NCBI GenBank assembly: GCA_947626165.1 | Contig: CANQRG010000005.1 | Coordinates: forward strand, 1 to 64,000 | Direction of reading: 5' to 3' | Length of the DNA stretch: 64,000 nucleotides | Source of the DNA: an uncultured Clostridia bacterium | GTDB lineage: Bacteria > Bacillota > Clostridia > Oscillospirales > Ruminococcaceae | Part shown: positions 30,852 through 40,330 of the stretch, piece by piece | How positions within the stretch are numbered: position 1 is the first letter of the stretch | How the letters are laid out: each line of letters begins with the position of its first letter | Notes under the pieces: generated by a model | Database searches by the model: none | What the model was told of the DNA's origin: nothing | Seen by the model: the letters and a program-made list of their open reading frames with translations, nothing else | Translations under genes and position numbers: made by a program

Positions 30852-32738
30852 ATGAAGTTAAAAAGACTTCTATCAGGTGTGACAGCAGCAGTTATGGCAT
30901 TATCATCTGTTGCTATTGCATCATTTACATCCGCATCAGCTTCTGAATTGGCGGATAAAGCATTTATTCAATGGTCTGGTAAATGGGTAAGAGCTGATGG
31001 CAAAGATCCAGCCGGTTCAGACCAGACTGGTCTAATTGATGAGGGAACATCTAAAGGTGGTATGCTAGTCCAAAATTGGGGTAGTGGTTGGCAACTTAAA
31101 ATCTCAGAAGTTGATTTGACCGGTATGAAAAACCCATCTATTGAAGTTGAGATTAGTGACGGCGGTACATTCCAAGTTTACACAGAGAAAGATGATGGAA
31201 AAGGTGGAACTGTTCCTGATGTTAACTTTGGCATAGGTAAGTCTGGAGAATCTGTTCTTATTCCTGAGGATTACAGAGGAGAGTCTGCATCATTCTTACT
31301 ATCTGCTCTTGATGCTTCAGGCGCTATTACAAAGATTTCAGTTTATGATCATCCAAATCCGCCGGCTCAGCCTGTACCAATTGAGTCTATAACCTATAAC
31401 TTTACAGTAACAGAGGGCGGTAACGCATCAATTACAATTACTGACGGCACTACTCCGGCTACTATTGATGTTAAAGGCGTCGGGGATGAAGTTTACACAC
31501 TTAAAAGAACATTGGCTAGTCCTTCAGTTTTAATTAATCAGCTTGGATTTATTGAGAACACAACAGATCCAGTTACAAAATTGATGGTTAAAACAATAGT
31601 TATTAATGAAAAGTATACATTTGAGGTTAATAAGGAAATTAATGCAGATGGTACTGATAAAAATGCACTGCCTCATGTATATGATGGTACTACAATAAAT
31701 ACTCCTGTAATTTATAAGTGTGACGAAGCTTATCTTTCAGGAAGTTCTTCAGGAATCTCACTTGTTCTTGGTACACCGCCAGAAACTGATAATCCAAGTC
31801 AACAAACACCAGCAAATACAAACAATTATTCCGGAACAACATACAATGCACAGCTTAGCTATTGTGACACTGCAATATCATTTGACGCTCGTGGTAACGA
31901 TAAAACATACGGCGGTCCTATAGCTGATATCGGCGGAACATATACATTGGGTATTAATGTTAGTGATTTCAAAAACTGGGTAGATCAAGTTCCTAGCGGA
32001 ATTACTTGTCTTTATATAGATATGCTTGGAATGGCAAAGGCATTTGGTGCTAATACAACTGTAGGCGTAGAGAAAGGCAAAAAAGAAGATTTTGATGCTA
32101 CAAGAGCATTAGCAGTTAGCAAGGGATTAAGCGTTACAAATCTTTCAATTATCGCAGATGGTAAGGAAAAGTATAAATATAAAGATTCTGATATTTATTT
32201 TGGCGATTTTGAGGGAAATGGAAACCTTAGAATTGATTTGATAAACAATTATACTCTACCTCCATGTCCTACTGCTCTGGATGGCATAGCTCCATTCTTT
32301 AGTGCTACAGATAAGATCGAGGTTAAATTTACTATTACAACTCCATTAACTAAGTCATCTAATACAGTTGCTCCTAAAAAGAATCCTACAACTGTAAATG
32401 CTAAAAAGGCTGCACAAGCTAAAGTTAAGAATGCTAAGATCAAGAATCTTTCTGTTAAGAGCAAGGCTAAGAAGAAGATTTCTGTATCTTGGAAGAAGGT
32501 TAACAAGGTTAACGGTTATCAGGTACAGGTAGCTAAAAATAAGAACTTTAAGGGTAAGAATATTATTCTAAAGAAGTTTACTAAGAAGGCAAAACTTACA
32601 GTTAAGAGTTCAAAGATCAAGAGCAAGAAGTCTTACTTTGTAAGGGTAAGAGCATATGCTACATACAAGAATTCTAAGAACAAGACAGATAAGGTATACG
32701 GTAAGTTTAGCGCTAAGAAGAAAGTAAAGGTTAAATAA
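30852..32738 (+). CDS. large secreted protein with fibronectin-like C-terminal domain
   Basis: 628 residues. Signal peptide 1-31 (cut near SASASE). Residues about 35-165 look like a jelly-roll carbohydrate-binding module (FIQWSGKWVRADG; VQNWGSGWQLKISEVDLTGM). A second beta-rich region (about 330-500) repeats the style (GGTYTLGINVSDFKNWVDQV). A Lys/Ala-rich linker and a basic fibronectin-III-like tail (ISVSWKKVNKVNGYQVQVAK; VRVRAYATYKN) match the tail of the protein at 1820. No catalytic residues are recognised. Binding of plant cell-wall or starch glycans at the surface is inference. ATG 30852 follows AAAGGAGG. Confidence 0.75.
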   Translation: MKLKRLLSGVTAAVMALSSVAIASFTSASASELADKAFIQWSGKWVRADGKDPAGSDQTGLIDEGTSKGGMLVQNWGSGWQLKISEVDLTGMKNPSIEVEISDGGTFQVYTEKDDGKGGTVPDVNFGIGKSGESVLIPEDYRGESASFLLSALDASGAITKISVYDHPNPPAQPVPIESITYNFTVTEGGNASITITDGTTPATIDVKGVGDEVYTLKRTLASPSVLINQLGFIENTTDPVTKLMVKTIVINEKYTFEVNKEINADGTDKNALPHVYDGTTINTPVIYKCDEAYLSGSSSGISLVLGTPPETDNPSQQTPANTNNYSGTTYNAQLSYCDTAISFDARGNDKTYGGPIADIGGTYTLGINVSDFKNWVDQVPSGITCLYIDMLGMAKAFGANTTVGVEKGKKEDFDATRALAVSKGLSVTNLSIIADGKEKYKYKDSDIYFGDFEGNGNLRIDLINNYTLPPCPTALDGIAPFFSATDKIEVKFTITTPLTKSSNTVAPKKNPTTVNAKKAAQAKVKNAKIKNLSVKSKAKKKISVSWKKVNKVNGYQVQVAKNKNFKGKNIILKKFTKKAKLTVKSSKIKSKKSYFVRVRAYATYKNSKNKTDKVYGKFSAKKKVKVK

Positions 32739-32765
32739 GCCGAATAAAATTTATTGTTCACAAAG

Positions 32766-32798
32766 CCGACGGGAGTTTAAAGCTCTCGTCGGTTTTTT
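32766..32798 (+). terminator. terminator of the secreted-protein gene
   Basis: CCGACGGGAG pairs with CTCTCGTCGG and is followed by TTTTTT. Confidence 0.85.
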
Positions 32799-32838
32799 AT
32801 ATGCTAAATACTAAACATTTGGGTAAGCGCACTCAAAC

Positions 32839-32867
32839 TTGACTAATTTTTAAAAATATAGTATAAT
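32839..32867 (+). promoter_or_regulatory. promoter of citrate synthase
   Basis: TTGACT, 17 bases, TATAAT, followed 70 bases later by the gene. Confidence 0.75.
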
Positions 32868-32935
32868 AAAATGACTATTCTAAAATATATATTTGAAAAA
32901 AGAGATATATTTCAGGTACAAAAGGAGTGAGGAAA

Positions 32936-34306
32936 GTGCCAGAAAAAAATGTTAAAACACCTAAAGAAGCCTTAAAAAAGCAGTTTGTAAAAAATAATGC
33001 GATAGATCCAAAGTATTATGATTTGTTCGGAGTTAAAAGAGGTCTTAGAAATCCTGACGGAACAGGCGTTATGGCAGGTGTAACAAATATTTGCAACGTA
33101 CACGGTTATGTTGTCAACGAGGGTGAAAAGGAGCCGGTTGACGGAAAGCTGTTTTTCAGAGGGTACAGCATTAACGATATTGTGGATAACGCTGTTAAAG
33201 AAGATAGATTTGGATATGAAGAAATCGTATTTTTGCTTTTGTTCGGCTCACTTCCCACTAATAATGAGTTAAATGCGTTTTTAAAACTGCTTGACGCTAA
33301 CAGAGAGCTTCCTAATGCATTTTTTGAAGACATGATTTTAAAAGCTCCGTCGAAAAATATAATGAATAAAATGGCAAGATCAATTCTTGCGCTGTATTCA
33401 TATGACGACGATCCGGAGGATATGTCGCCTAACCATGAGCTTTCAACTGCGGTTTCGATTATTTCTAAGCTGCCTAGCATAATGGTTTCGGCGTATCAGG
33501 TTCAGCAGAGAAGTTTTTTCGGAGAAACAATGATAATGCACCCTTTGATTCACGGGCTTTCAACGGCTGAAACTATTCTTTCAACACTTCGCCCTGATAG
33601 GAAGTACACCCACGAGGAGGCTATGCTCTTAGACCTTATGCTTATGATCCATGCGGAGCATGGAGGAGGAAATAACTCTACCTTTAGCTGCAGGGTTCTC
33701 ACATCTTCGGGAACTGACCCTTATTCTGCTTATGCTGCGGCTATCGGTTCTTTAAAAGGCCCTAAACACGGAGGCGCAAATGCTAAGGTACTTGAAATGC
33801 AGAAGTGTATTGAAGAGAATGTCAGCAACTGGAGCGACGAGGGCGAAGTAGCAGATTTTCTAAGAAAAATAGTAAGAAAAGAAGCTAATGATAATTCAGG
33901 ACTTATATATGGTATGGGTCATGCGGTATACACAAAGAGCGATCCAAGAGCTGTAATACTTAAAGCAAATGCTAAAAAACTAGCTAAGGGTACAGAATTT
34001 GAAAGCAAATTCAAACTTTTAGAAACTATTGAACGTCTTGCTCCTGAAATTCTTCGTGAGACGGGGCGCAGCAAGGATATTTGTGCGAATGTAGATATGT
34101 ATTCGGGACTGGTCTACCAGATGCTTGGTATTCCTCAGGATCTGTTCACACCTTTATTTGCGGTTTCGAGAATGGCAGGCTGGTGCGCACACAGGTTTGA
34201 GGAGCTTGTTACTGGAAGACGTATCATAAGACCGGCTTATAAATCGGTTCTTAAATCTAAGGAATATATTCCGATAGCAGAAAGAAAGATAGGAAAAGGC
34301 AAATAA
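32936..34306 (+). CDS. gltA: citrate synthase
   Basis: 456 residues. It joins acetyl-CoA and oxaloacetate to citrate, probably feeding glutamate synthesis in an anaerobe. The catalytic set is visible: HGGAN near 279-283, MGHAVYTKSDPRA near 327-339 and ANVDMYSG near 385-392. It is longer than the usual ~430 by an N-terminal extension. GTG 32936 lies eight bases after AAAGGAG; an upstream GTG overlaps that site. It is monocistronic with its own promoter. A 2-methylcitrate synthase is less likely given no prp genes. Confidence 0.9.
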   Translation: MPEKNVKTPKEALKKQFVKNNAIDPKYYDLFGVKRGLRNPDGTGVMAGVTNICNVHGYVVNEGEKEPVDGKLFFRGYSINDIVDNAVKEDRFGYEEIVFLLLFGSLPTNNELNAFLKLLDANRELPNAFFEDMILKAPSKNIMNKMARSILALYSYDDDPEDMSPNHELSTAVSIISKLPSIMVSAYQVQQRSFFGETMIMHPLIHGLSTAETILSTLRPDRKYTHEEAMLLDLMLMIHAEHGGGNNSTFSCRVLTSSGTDPYSAYAAAIGSLKGPKHGGANAKVLEMQKCIEENVSNWSDEGEVADFLRKIVRKEANDNSGLIYGMGHAVYTKSDPRAVILKANAKKLAKGTEFESKFKLLETIERLAPEILRETGRSKDICANVDMYSGLVYQMLGIPQDLFTPLFAVSRMAGWCAHRFEELVTGRRIIRPAYKSVLKSKEYIPIAERKIGKGK

Positions 34307-34464
34307 ATATACATACTCAAATTGCCGTGTCACAAATATTGAAAGGTTTTTGTTCATATTTCTAACCAATAGCCTCTAAATAAAAATCACCCACAATTTA
34401 CACCTTTTAAAAGTCGGTTAATCGGATAAACTAATTTTATGACTAACAATTCGGAGGTGATAGG

Positions 34465-34902
34465 GTGGCAAGGGATTCACTTAAAATATGGACAATATTT
34501 TTGTTTGGCTGCTTTGCATACGGAATGACCGAGCTTTTATCAAGAGGGTATACACATATATCTATGGGTCTTTTGGGCGGGATTTGTATGATATTTATAA
34601 ATATTCTCAATGATAAAAGAGCCTTGGGACTGGGACTGATACCGGCGTGTTTTATATCGGCGATATTCATAACGGTTATGGAATTTGCAACAGGCGAAAT
34701 ACTTAATATATGGCTTCGTCTCGGAGTGTGGGATTACTCAGGAATGCCAATGAATTTCAGGGGTCAGATATGCTTGCCGTTTTCGATTTTGTGGATATTT
34801 ATGTCGGTATTGGGATTTGCTCTGGATAATTTTATAAGACTGAAAATATTTCAAGATGAAGCAGTACCGCTTTTCAGAGGGAAAATTGGTTCAAGGGCTT
34901 GA
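34465..34902 (+). CDS. multi-pass membrane protein of the CmpB-like permease family
   Basis: 145 residues with four transmembrane helices. The pattern GVWDYSGMPMNFRGQICLPF is the signature of the putative type-IV ABC-transporter permease family (CmpB-like), from memory. GTG 34465 follows GGAGGTGA. No ATPase partner is next to it. The function of the family is not established. The 158 bases before it show nothing clear. Confidence 0.7.
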   Translation: MARDSLKIWTIFLFGCFAYGMTELLSRGYTHISMGLLGGICMIFINILNDKRALGLGLIPACFISAIFITVMEFATGEILNIWLRLGVWDYSGMPMNFRGQICLPFSILWIFMSVLGFALDNFIRLKIFQDEAVPLFRGKIGSRA

Positions 34903-34927
34903 CGATTATTATATAATTTGGTATAAT
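34899..34927 (+). promoter_or_regulatory. promoter of the alaS leader
   Basis: TTGACG, 17 bases, TATAAT; the -35 box overlaps the stop of the preceding gene. Confidence 0.75.
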
Positions 34928-34983
34928 TACTTTAATAATTATTAATATTTACGGCGTTGAAGGAATTATCCGTTTTAGATTTT

Positions 34984-35166
34984 TTACAGAGAGAAAACGC
35001 TTGCTGAAAGTTTTCAAAAATCAATCGGTGGCTGCCCTGAGCCTTGCGGAAAACCGCAACGTATATCTGCGTTAAAGAAAAAGAGAGGCTGAAATATAAC
35101 TGTATTCAGCAATTTGGGTGGTACCGCGGATTGAACTTCGTCCCATTGTGGGGTGAAGTTTTTTAT
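34984..35166 (+). promoter_or_regulatory. T-box riboswitch of alaS
   Basis: An alanyl-tRNA-sensing leader. ACAGAGAGAAAACGC opens stem I, and GCT/GCC alanine triplets at 35031-35036 are candidates for the specifier. The invariant T-box TGGTACCGCGG is at 35119-35129. A terminator (AACTTCGTCCC with GGGGTGAAGTT, then TTTTTT) follows at 35134-35166. Uncharged tRNA-Ala should stabilise the antiterminator and turn on alaS. Confidence 0.92.
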
Positions 35167-35218
35167 TTTCTTAAGTAAATTAATGTCGTAAATAAATTAT
35201 GATAAAGGAAGAATTTAT

Positions 35219-37876
35219 ATGAAATGGACAGGATTAAACGAGCTTAGAGAATCTTATTTAAAATTCTTTGAAAGCAAAGGACATTTGAGGGTAAAAAGTT
35301 TTCCACTCGTACCCCAGAATGACAATAGCCTGCTTCTTATAAATGCAGGAATGGCACCGTTAAAGCCTTATTTCACCGGGCAGGATGAACCTCCGTGTGT
35401 CAGAATGACAGATTGTCAGAAGTGTATAAGAACAGGCGATATTGAGAATGTCGGAAAGACAGCTCGTCACGGAACATTTTTTGAAATGTTGGGTAACTGG
35501 TCGTTTGGCGAGTATTTTAAAGAGGAGGCTATCGAGTGGGCTTGGGAATACTGTACTCAGGTTTTAGAGATCCCTGTTGAGCGGCTTTATGTCTCTGTTT
35601 ATGAAGACGACGACGAGGCATTGGAGATATGGAATAAAAAGATAGGGCTTGCGCTTGATAAGATTTTTAAAATGGGCAAGGAGGACAATTTCTGGGAGGC
35701 AGGAATTGATGGGCCTTGCGGACCTTGCTCAGAGATATACTACGACAGAGGCGAGGAGTACGGCTGCGGTAAACCGGACTGCACAGTAGGCTGTGACTGC
35801 GACAGATATATGGAGTTCTGGAATCTTGTGTTTACGCAGTTTGAAAGACACGAGGACGGAACGTACACACCGCTTAAGCAGAAAAATATTGATACAGGTA
35901 TGGGACTTGAGCGTCTTGCCGCTATGATGCAGAATGTTGATTCAATTTTCGACGTTGATACGATAAAAGCGGTAAGAGATAAGGTCTGCGAGATTGCAGG
36001 CTGTGAGTACGGCAAGGATAACAAAAAGGATATTTCTATACGAGTTATCACCGACCATATACGTTCGGTCGTATTTATGGCGTCAGACGGTGTTCTTCCG
36101 TCTAACGAGGGCAGAGGATATGTTATGCGCCGTCTTTTAAGACGTGCTGTTAGGCATGGAAAGCTGCTTGGCATAAACGGTAGATTTATTAAGGATATAA
36201 TCAAGACTGTTGTAGATTCTTCTAAGTGCGAGTATGAGGAACTGGAGGAAAAGTACGATTATATTTCAAAGCTGCTTGAGAATGAGGAAAAGAATTTCAA
36301 CGAGACTATCGACAGAGGAATGTCCATATTAGATGAGTATATAAAAGATATGACTGAAAACGGCAGAACTGAGCTTGACGGAAAATCCTGCTTTACGCTT
36401 TCCGATACTTATGGTTTCCCGATAGACTTGACAAAGGAAATCTTAGAGGAAAAGGGCTTTACTTGTGATGAGAGCGGCTTTGCAGAGTGTATGAACGAGC
36501 AAAAGGAAAGAGCAAGAAAGGCAAGAGGCGGCTCTAAATATATGGGTGCAGAGGATACCATATTTCAGACGATCGATAAAACCTATCATACTGAGTTTGT
36601 AGGTTATGATGTGACCGAATTGACGGCGGTTATAGATTATCTTGCAACTGATGATGAGATAGTTGAGAATGTCGGCTGCGGTGATGAGGCTTATGTTATT
36701 TGCACTAAAACTCCTTTCTATGCAGAAAGCGGCGGACAGGTAGGGGATATTGGAACTATTACCACAAAAACCGGCAAGGCGGAGGTTCTCGACACACAAA
36801 AGGTTGTCGGCGGAAAGTTTGCTCATAAAATAAAGGTTGTTGAGGGAGCGTTGTCAACAGGTCAGGAGGCTGAGTTTAAAGTCGATGTCTCAAACAGAAT
36901 GTCTGTAATGAGAAACCACTCCTGCGCACATTTGCTTCAGGCTGCTCTAAGGCAGGTTCTGGGCGATCACGTACACCAGTCAGGTCAGCTTGTTGACGCA
37001 AACAGAGTGAGGTTTGATTTCTCGCATTTTGAGGCTATGACCTTTGATGAGTTAAATGAGGTTGAGCGTCTTGTAAATGAAAAGATTTTTGAAGCGATAG
37101 ATATTGTTGTTAAGGAAATGCCTATTGATGAGGCTAAAAAACTGGGTGCTATGGCACTGTTCGGCGAAAAGTACGGAGATATTGTAAGAGTAGTAAGTAT
37201 GGGCGATTTCTCTGTAGAATTCTGCGGAGGAACGCATCTGTCTAACACATCGCAAATCGGAATGTTTAAGATACTTTCTGAAAATTCAGTTGCGGCAGGA
37301 GTAAGAAGAATAGAAGGCGTAACAGGAAAGGGTCTTTACAAACATATAAGTAATTTGAATAATATTTTAATTGAAGCAGCGGCGGCTTTAAAGATAAAAA
37401 CGCCGTCTGAGCTTGTTGAGAGATCGCACTCTTTAAACAATAAGGTCAAGGATTATGAAAAGGAAATATCTAGGTTAAAATCGCGAATAATTGAATCCGA
37501 AATGGAAAAAATGCTTGAGAACTGGAAATCTGTATGCGGAGTCAAGCTAATGGCGACCTTGTTTACAAATGCAACTGCCGATACGTTAAGAGGCTTTGGA
37601 GATAGAGTTAAATCTATTGACGAGCCAATAATAGCGGTATTCGCAGGAACGGGCAGTGAAAAGGGACAGTTCTTGGCTGTATGTACTAAGAAAGCGCTGG
37701 AGAAGGGCGCTCACGCAGGGAAACTTATTCAAAAGGTTGCGGCAATAACAGGCGGAAAGGGCGGAGGACGTCCTGATATGGCTATGGCAGGAATAGGCGA
37801 TAAATTCAAAATTGATGAAGCGTTATCTATGGTAACTGATTTTGTTACCGAAATGCTAGACGGAAAGGAAGATTAA
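35219..37876 (+). CDS. alaS: alanyl-tRNA synthetase
   Basis: 885 residues, normal full length. Class II catalytic domain (MKWTGLNELRESYLKFFESK; GHLRVKSFPLVPQNDNSLLL). The editing domain has HSCAH near 565-569 and FCGGTHLSNT near 668-677, giving the zinc-binding HxxxH and CxxxH set. A coiled coil near 735-765 and the C-Ala domain with GGKGGGRPDMAMAGI follow. Regulated by the T-box upstream. The next gene starts two bases after the stop. Confidence 0.97.
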   Translation: MKWTGLNELRESYLKFFESKGHLRVKSFPLVPQNDNSLLLINAGMAPLKPYFTGQDEPPCVRMTDCQKCIRTGDIENVGKTARHGTFFEMLGNWSFGEYFKEEAIEWAWEYCTQVLEIPVERLYVSVYEDDDEALEIWNKKIGLALDKIFKMGKEDNFWEAGIDGPCGPCSEIYYDRGEEYGCGKPDCTVGCDCDRYMEFWNLVFTQFERHEDGTYTPLKQKNIDTGMGLERLAAMMQNVDSIFDVDTIKAVRDKVCEIAGCEYGKDNKKDISIRVITDHIRSVVFMASDGVLPSNEGRGYVMRRLLRRAVRHGKLLGINGRFIKDIIKTVVDSSKCEYEELEEKYDYISKLLENEEKNFNETIDRGMSILDEYIKDMTENGRTELDGKSCFTLSDTYGFPIDLTKEILEEKGFTCDESGFAECMNEQKERARKARGGSKYMGAEDTIFQTIDKTYHTEFVGYDVTELTAVIDYLATDDEIVENVGCGDEAYVICTKTPFYAESGGQVGDIGTITTKTGKAEVLDTQKVVGGKFAHKIKVVEGALSTGQEAEFKVDVSNRMSVMRNHSCAHLLQAALRQVLGDHVHQSGQLVDANRVRFDFSHFEAMTFDELNEVERLVNEKIFEAIDIVVKEMPIDEAKKLGAMALFGEKYGDIVRVVSMGDFSVEFCGGTHLSNTSQIGMFKILSENSVAAGVRRIEGVTGKGLYKHISNLNNILIEAAAALKIKTPSELVERSHSLNNKVKDYEKEISRLKSRIIESEMEKMLENWKSVCGVKLMATLFTNATADTLRGFGDRVKSIDEPIIAVFAGTGSEKGQFLAVCTKKALEKGAHAGKLIQKVAAITGGKGGGRPDMAMAGIGDKFKIDEALSMVTDFVTEMLDGKED

Positions 37877-37877
37877 T

Positions 37878-38219
37878 ATGAATGATTGTTTGTTTTGTAA
37901 AATAATAAAAGGAGAGGTTCCAAGTACAAAGGTTTACGAAGATGATCTGGTGTACGCATTCAAGGATATTCAGCCGATGGCACCTGTTCATTATCTTGTA
38001 ATACCAAAGGAGCATATTGAAAGTGCGGCAAAGATAACTCCTGAAAATTCAGCGGTTATTGCTCATATATACGAAGTTATCGCTAAGATTGCTAAAGACG
38101 AAGGTCTTGACGATGGCTTCAGAGTTGTAAACAACTGCGGAGAATTGGCAGGTCAGACGGTATTTCACATACATTTTCATCTTCTGGCAGGCAGAAAGCT
38201 GGAGTGGCCGGCAGGTTAA
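37878..38219 (+). CDS. HIT-family nucleotide hydrolase
   Basis: 113 residues. CLFCKIIKGEVPSTKVYEDD opens the domain; HIHFHLLAG near 99-107 is the histidine triad. Two Cys near the start and His at about 42 may bind zinc. Likely a dinucleoside or AMP-lysine hydrolase (PKCI/HinT type). ATG 37878 comes straight after alaS, so it shares its control. Linkage to alaS fits clean-up of aminoacyl-adenylates. Confidence 0.9.
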   Translation: MNDCLFCKIIKGEVPSTKVYEDDLVYAFKDIQPMAPVHYLVIPKEHIESAAKITPENSAVIAHIYEVIAKIAKDEGLDDGFRVVNNCGELAGQTVFHIHFHLLAGRKLEWPAG

Positions 38220-38278
38220 AACTTAAAGTCCTATTTAGGGTAATGACTTAATGCTCATAATAAGGTATGGTGATTTAT

Positions 38279-40330
38279 ATGAAGCGAAAAATGGCGTGGA
38301 TAGGTTTTTCTTATCTTTTCGGTCTGTTTATCGCTTCATTTTTTAATGTAAGACAAAATATTATAATTGCAGTTTCGATTTTCCTTATAGCGGCTCTGTT
38401 AGTTTTAGCTGTAAAGAATGCACGGGCATTACTGCTAATCGTTTCCGTTCCTGTTTTGATAGCAGTATGCTCTAATATTACATATACTGAGTTTTTCTAT
38501 AATAAGATAGTCTCATATAATGACAAGAGCGTTAGCTTTGCGGGCAGGATAAAGGATATAAACGAGCAGGATTCTGATAAGGTCTTGCTTACGGTAAAGG
38601 GCAAGATAAATGAAAAAACTAATGCTGAGTTAGTCGTTTATACCGATATGACTGATATGGATTATTACAACACTATCGAGTTTACTGGCACAGTTAAGAA
38701 AATTGAGAACTCTGTCAGCTTTTCATCAGAAGACTATTACAAGCCAAAGGGTATTTATCTCAACTGCTTTGACGCAAAAAATGTAAAGGTAACGGGTAAT
38801 TCATTTTCTATTAGGCGATATATAATGCACTACAGAGACTATCTGTTTAGTAAAATAAACAGTATTCTACCGGGTGAGGAAGGTGCGTTCATTGGCGCAA
38901 TGCTCTGCGGAGATAAGTCGGAGATGTCGCAGTCTATAAAGCTGTCTCTTTACAGAACGGGAATAGGACATATCTTTGCCGTTTCGGGAACGCATCTTGT
39001 AATTATAACTGCTATTATTTTGTTTTTGCTAAACGCTTTAAAACTTGGCGGAAAAATACGATTTATCATTCTTGAGGCTTTTATTGCAATTTTTATAGTT
39101 TTTTCAGGAGCGTCAAGTTCGGTTATAAGAGCAGGAATAATGCTCACTGTGGTTTTTGCATCTGATTTGTTCAGAAGAAAACCAGATACCTTTAATACTC
39201 TTGGGTTATGCGCTGTTTTACTCACAGCACTAGACCCTTATCTGATAAGGAACCTATCCTTTGTTCTTTCAATGAGTGGAGCTTTCTCAATAGGCGTCGC
39301 CGCACCATTTGTTATCAGAGAGTGTAATTTTAAAGGAAAATTCAAATCCCTTAAAGAAAACGCTGTGTCTCTATTAACACTTTCTGTATGTATGCTGCCG
39401 GTAAGTATATTTTGTTTTAACGAGGTATCACTTATTTCGCCGATCGCAAATATGCTTTTAATACCAATATGCTCGATAGCTCTGGCATTAGCGGTAGTGG
39501 TTGCTTTTTTCGGCGGCTTGAGCTTTATTGCAAATCCTCTGCTGATCGTTGCAGGACTGGGTATTAAACTTGTTTTGTATGTAGCAAGTCTTTTAAATAA
39601 AATACCTTTCAGCTATGTCTCTACGGGGAATTTCTATTTAAAAGGCTTTGTAATAGCGTCGGTGATCATCTCAGCGGCGGCTTTGTTTAGGTACAGAAAA
39701 AGTGTTAAAAATGCATTTTTACCTGTAATTATGAGCATTGTTCTGGTTGTTGTCGGAACAACGGCTTCAATCGTTATAGACAGAGGTACTCTTCATCTTT
39801 TGCTTTTATCTGACAAGGTTTCTAACGCTTTGCTATTGTATAAAGGAAATCAGGCTGTTATAATAGATTTGTACGGCAAAGGCAATATGTCAGGCGCATT
39901 TGAAAACTATATTGAACAGTACGGCATAAGGTCGGTTGAAGCTCTGTTTATAAATAATAAAAATGCGAACAATGTAAATTCTAATTATAAAGAGGCAATA
40001 TTTGTTGATATTAAAAACTCATACAGAGCTAGCGAGGGCTTATCAGATGACGATATTACATTTGTTTCTGAAAACACGGAGCTTGATACAAACGGATATA
40101 AAGTCAGGGTCTTAAAAGACGGAGGATATTTAATTTCATATGGCGGAATAACCGTTGAGTGTTCAAAATCGCTTGAAAGTTCGCTGTTTGACACAAACGT
40201 GAAAATATTATATGATGATAAAAGACTGCTCTATGAAAATACAGACATTTCTCTGTCAAGCGATAAAGGCGACGCTTTTCATATAGCGTTAAAGAAGAAT
40301 TCTAAGTTTACAGTAAGGAGGTTGGAATAA
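38279..40330 (+). CDS. comEC: ComEC/Rec2-type DNA-uptake channel with degenerate C-terminal domain
   Basis: 683 residues from ATG 38279; an in-frame ATG at 38267 is possible. An N-terminal OB-like domain lies between helices. The competence domain follows with about ten helices (GEEGAFIGAMLCGDKSEMSQ; GHIFAVSGTHLVIITAIILF; VIRAGIMLTVVFASDLFRRK). The C-terminal part (about 510-683) keeps the outline of the metallo-beta-lactamase domain but none of the HxHxDH ligands or the usual DVGQGD. Transport of single-stranded DNA may persist without nuclease activity. Its stop overlaps the holA start, a usual neighbour. Confidence 0.85.
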   Translation: MKRKMAWIGFSYLFGLFIASFFNVRQNIIIAVSIFLIAALLVLAVKNARALLLIVSVPVLIAVCSNITYTEFFYNKIVSYNDKSVSFAGRIKDINEQDSDKVLLTVKGKINEKTNAELVVYTDMTDMDYYNTIEFTGTVKKIENSVSFSSEDYYKPKGIYLNCFDAKNVKVTGNSFSIRRYIMHYRDYLFSKINSILPGEEGAFIGAMLCGDKSEMSQSIKLSLYRTGIGHIFAVSGTHLVIITAIILFLLNALKLGGKIRFIILEAFIAIFIVFSGASSSVIRAGIMLTVVFASDLFRRKPDTFNTLGLCAVLLTALDPYLIRNLSFVLSMSGAFSIGVAAPFVIRECNFKGKFKSLKENAVSLLTLSVCMLPVSIFCFNEVSLISPIANMLLIPICSIALALAVVVAFFGGLSFIANPLLIVAGLGIKLVLYVASLLNKIPFSYVSTGNFYLKGFVIASVIISAAALFRYRKSVKNAFLPVIMSIVLVVVGTTASIVIDRGTLHLLLLSDKVSNALLLYKGNQAVIIDLYGKGNMSGAFENYIEQYGIRSVEALFINNKNANNVNSNYKEAIFVDIKNSYRASEGLSDDDITFVSENTELDTNGYKVRVLKDGGYLISYGGITVECSKSLESSLFDTNVKILYDDKRLLYENTDISLSSDKGDAFHIALKKNSKFTVRRLE

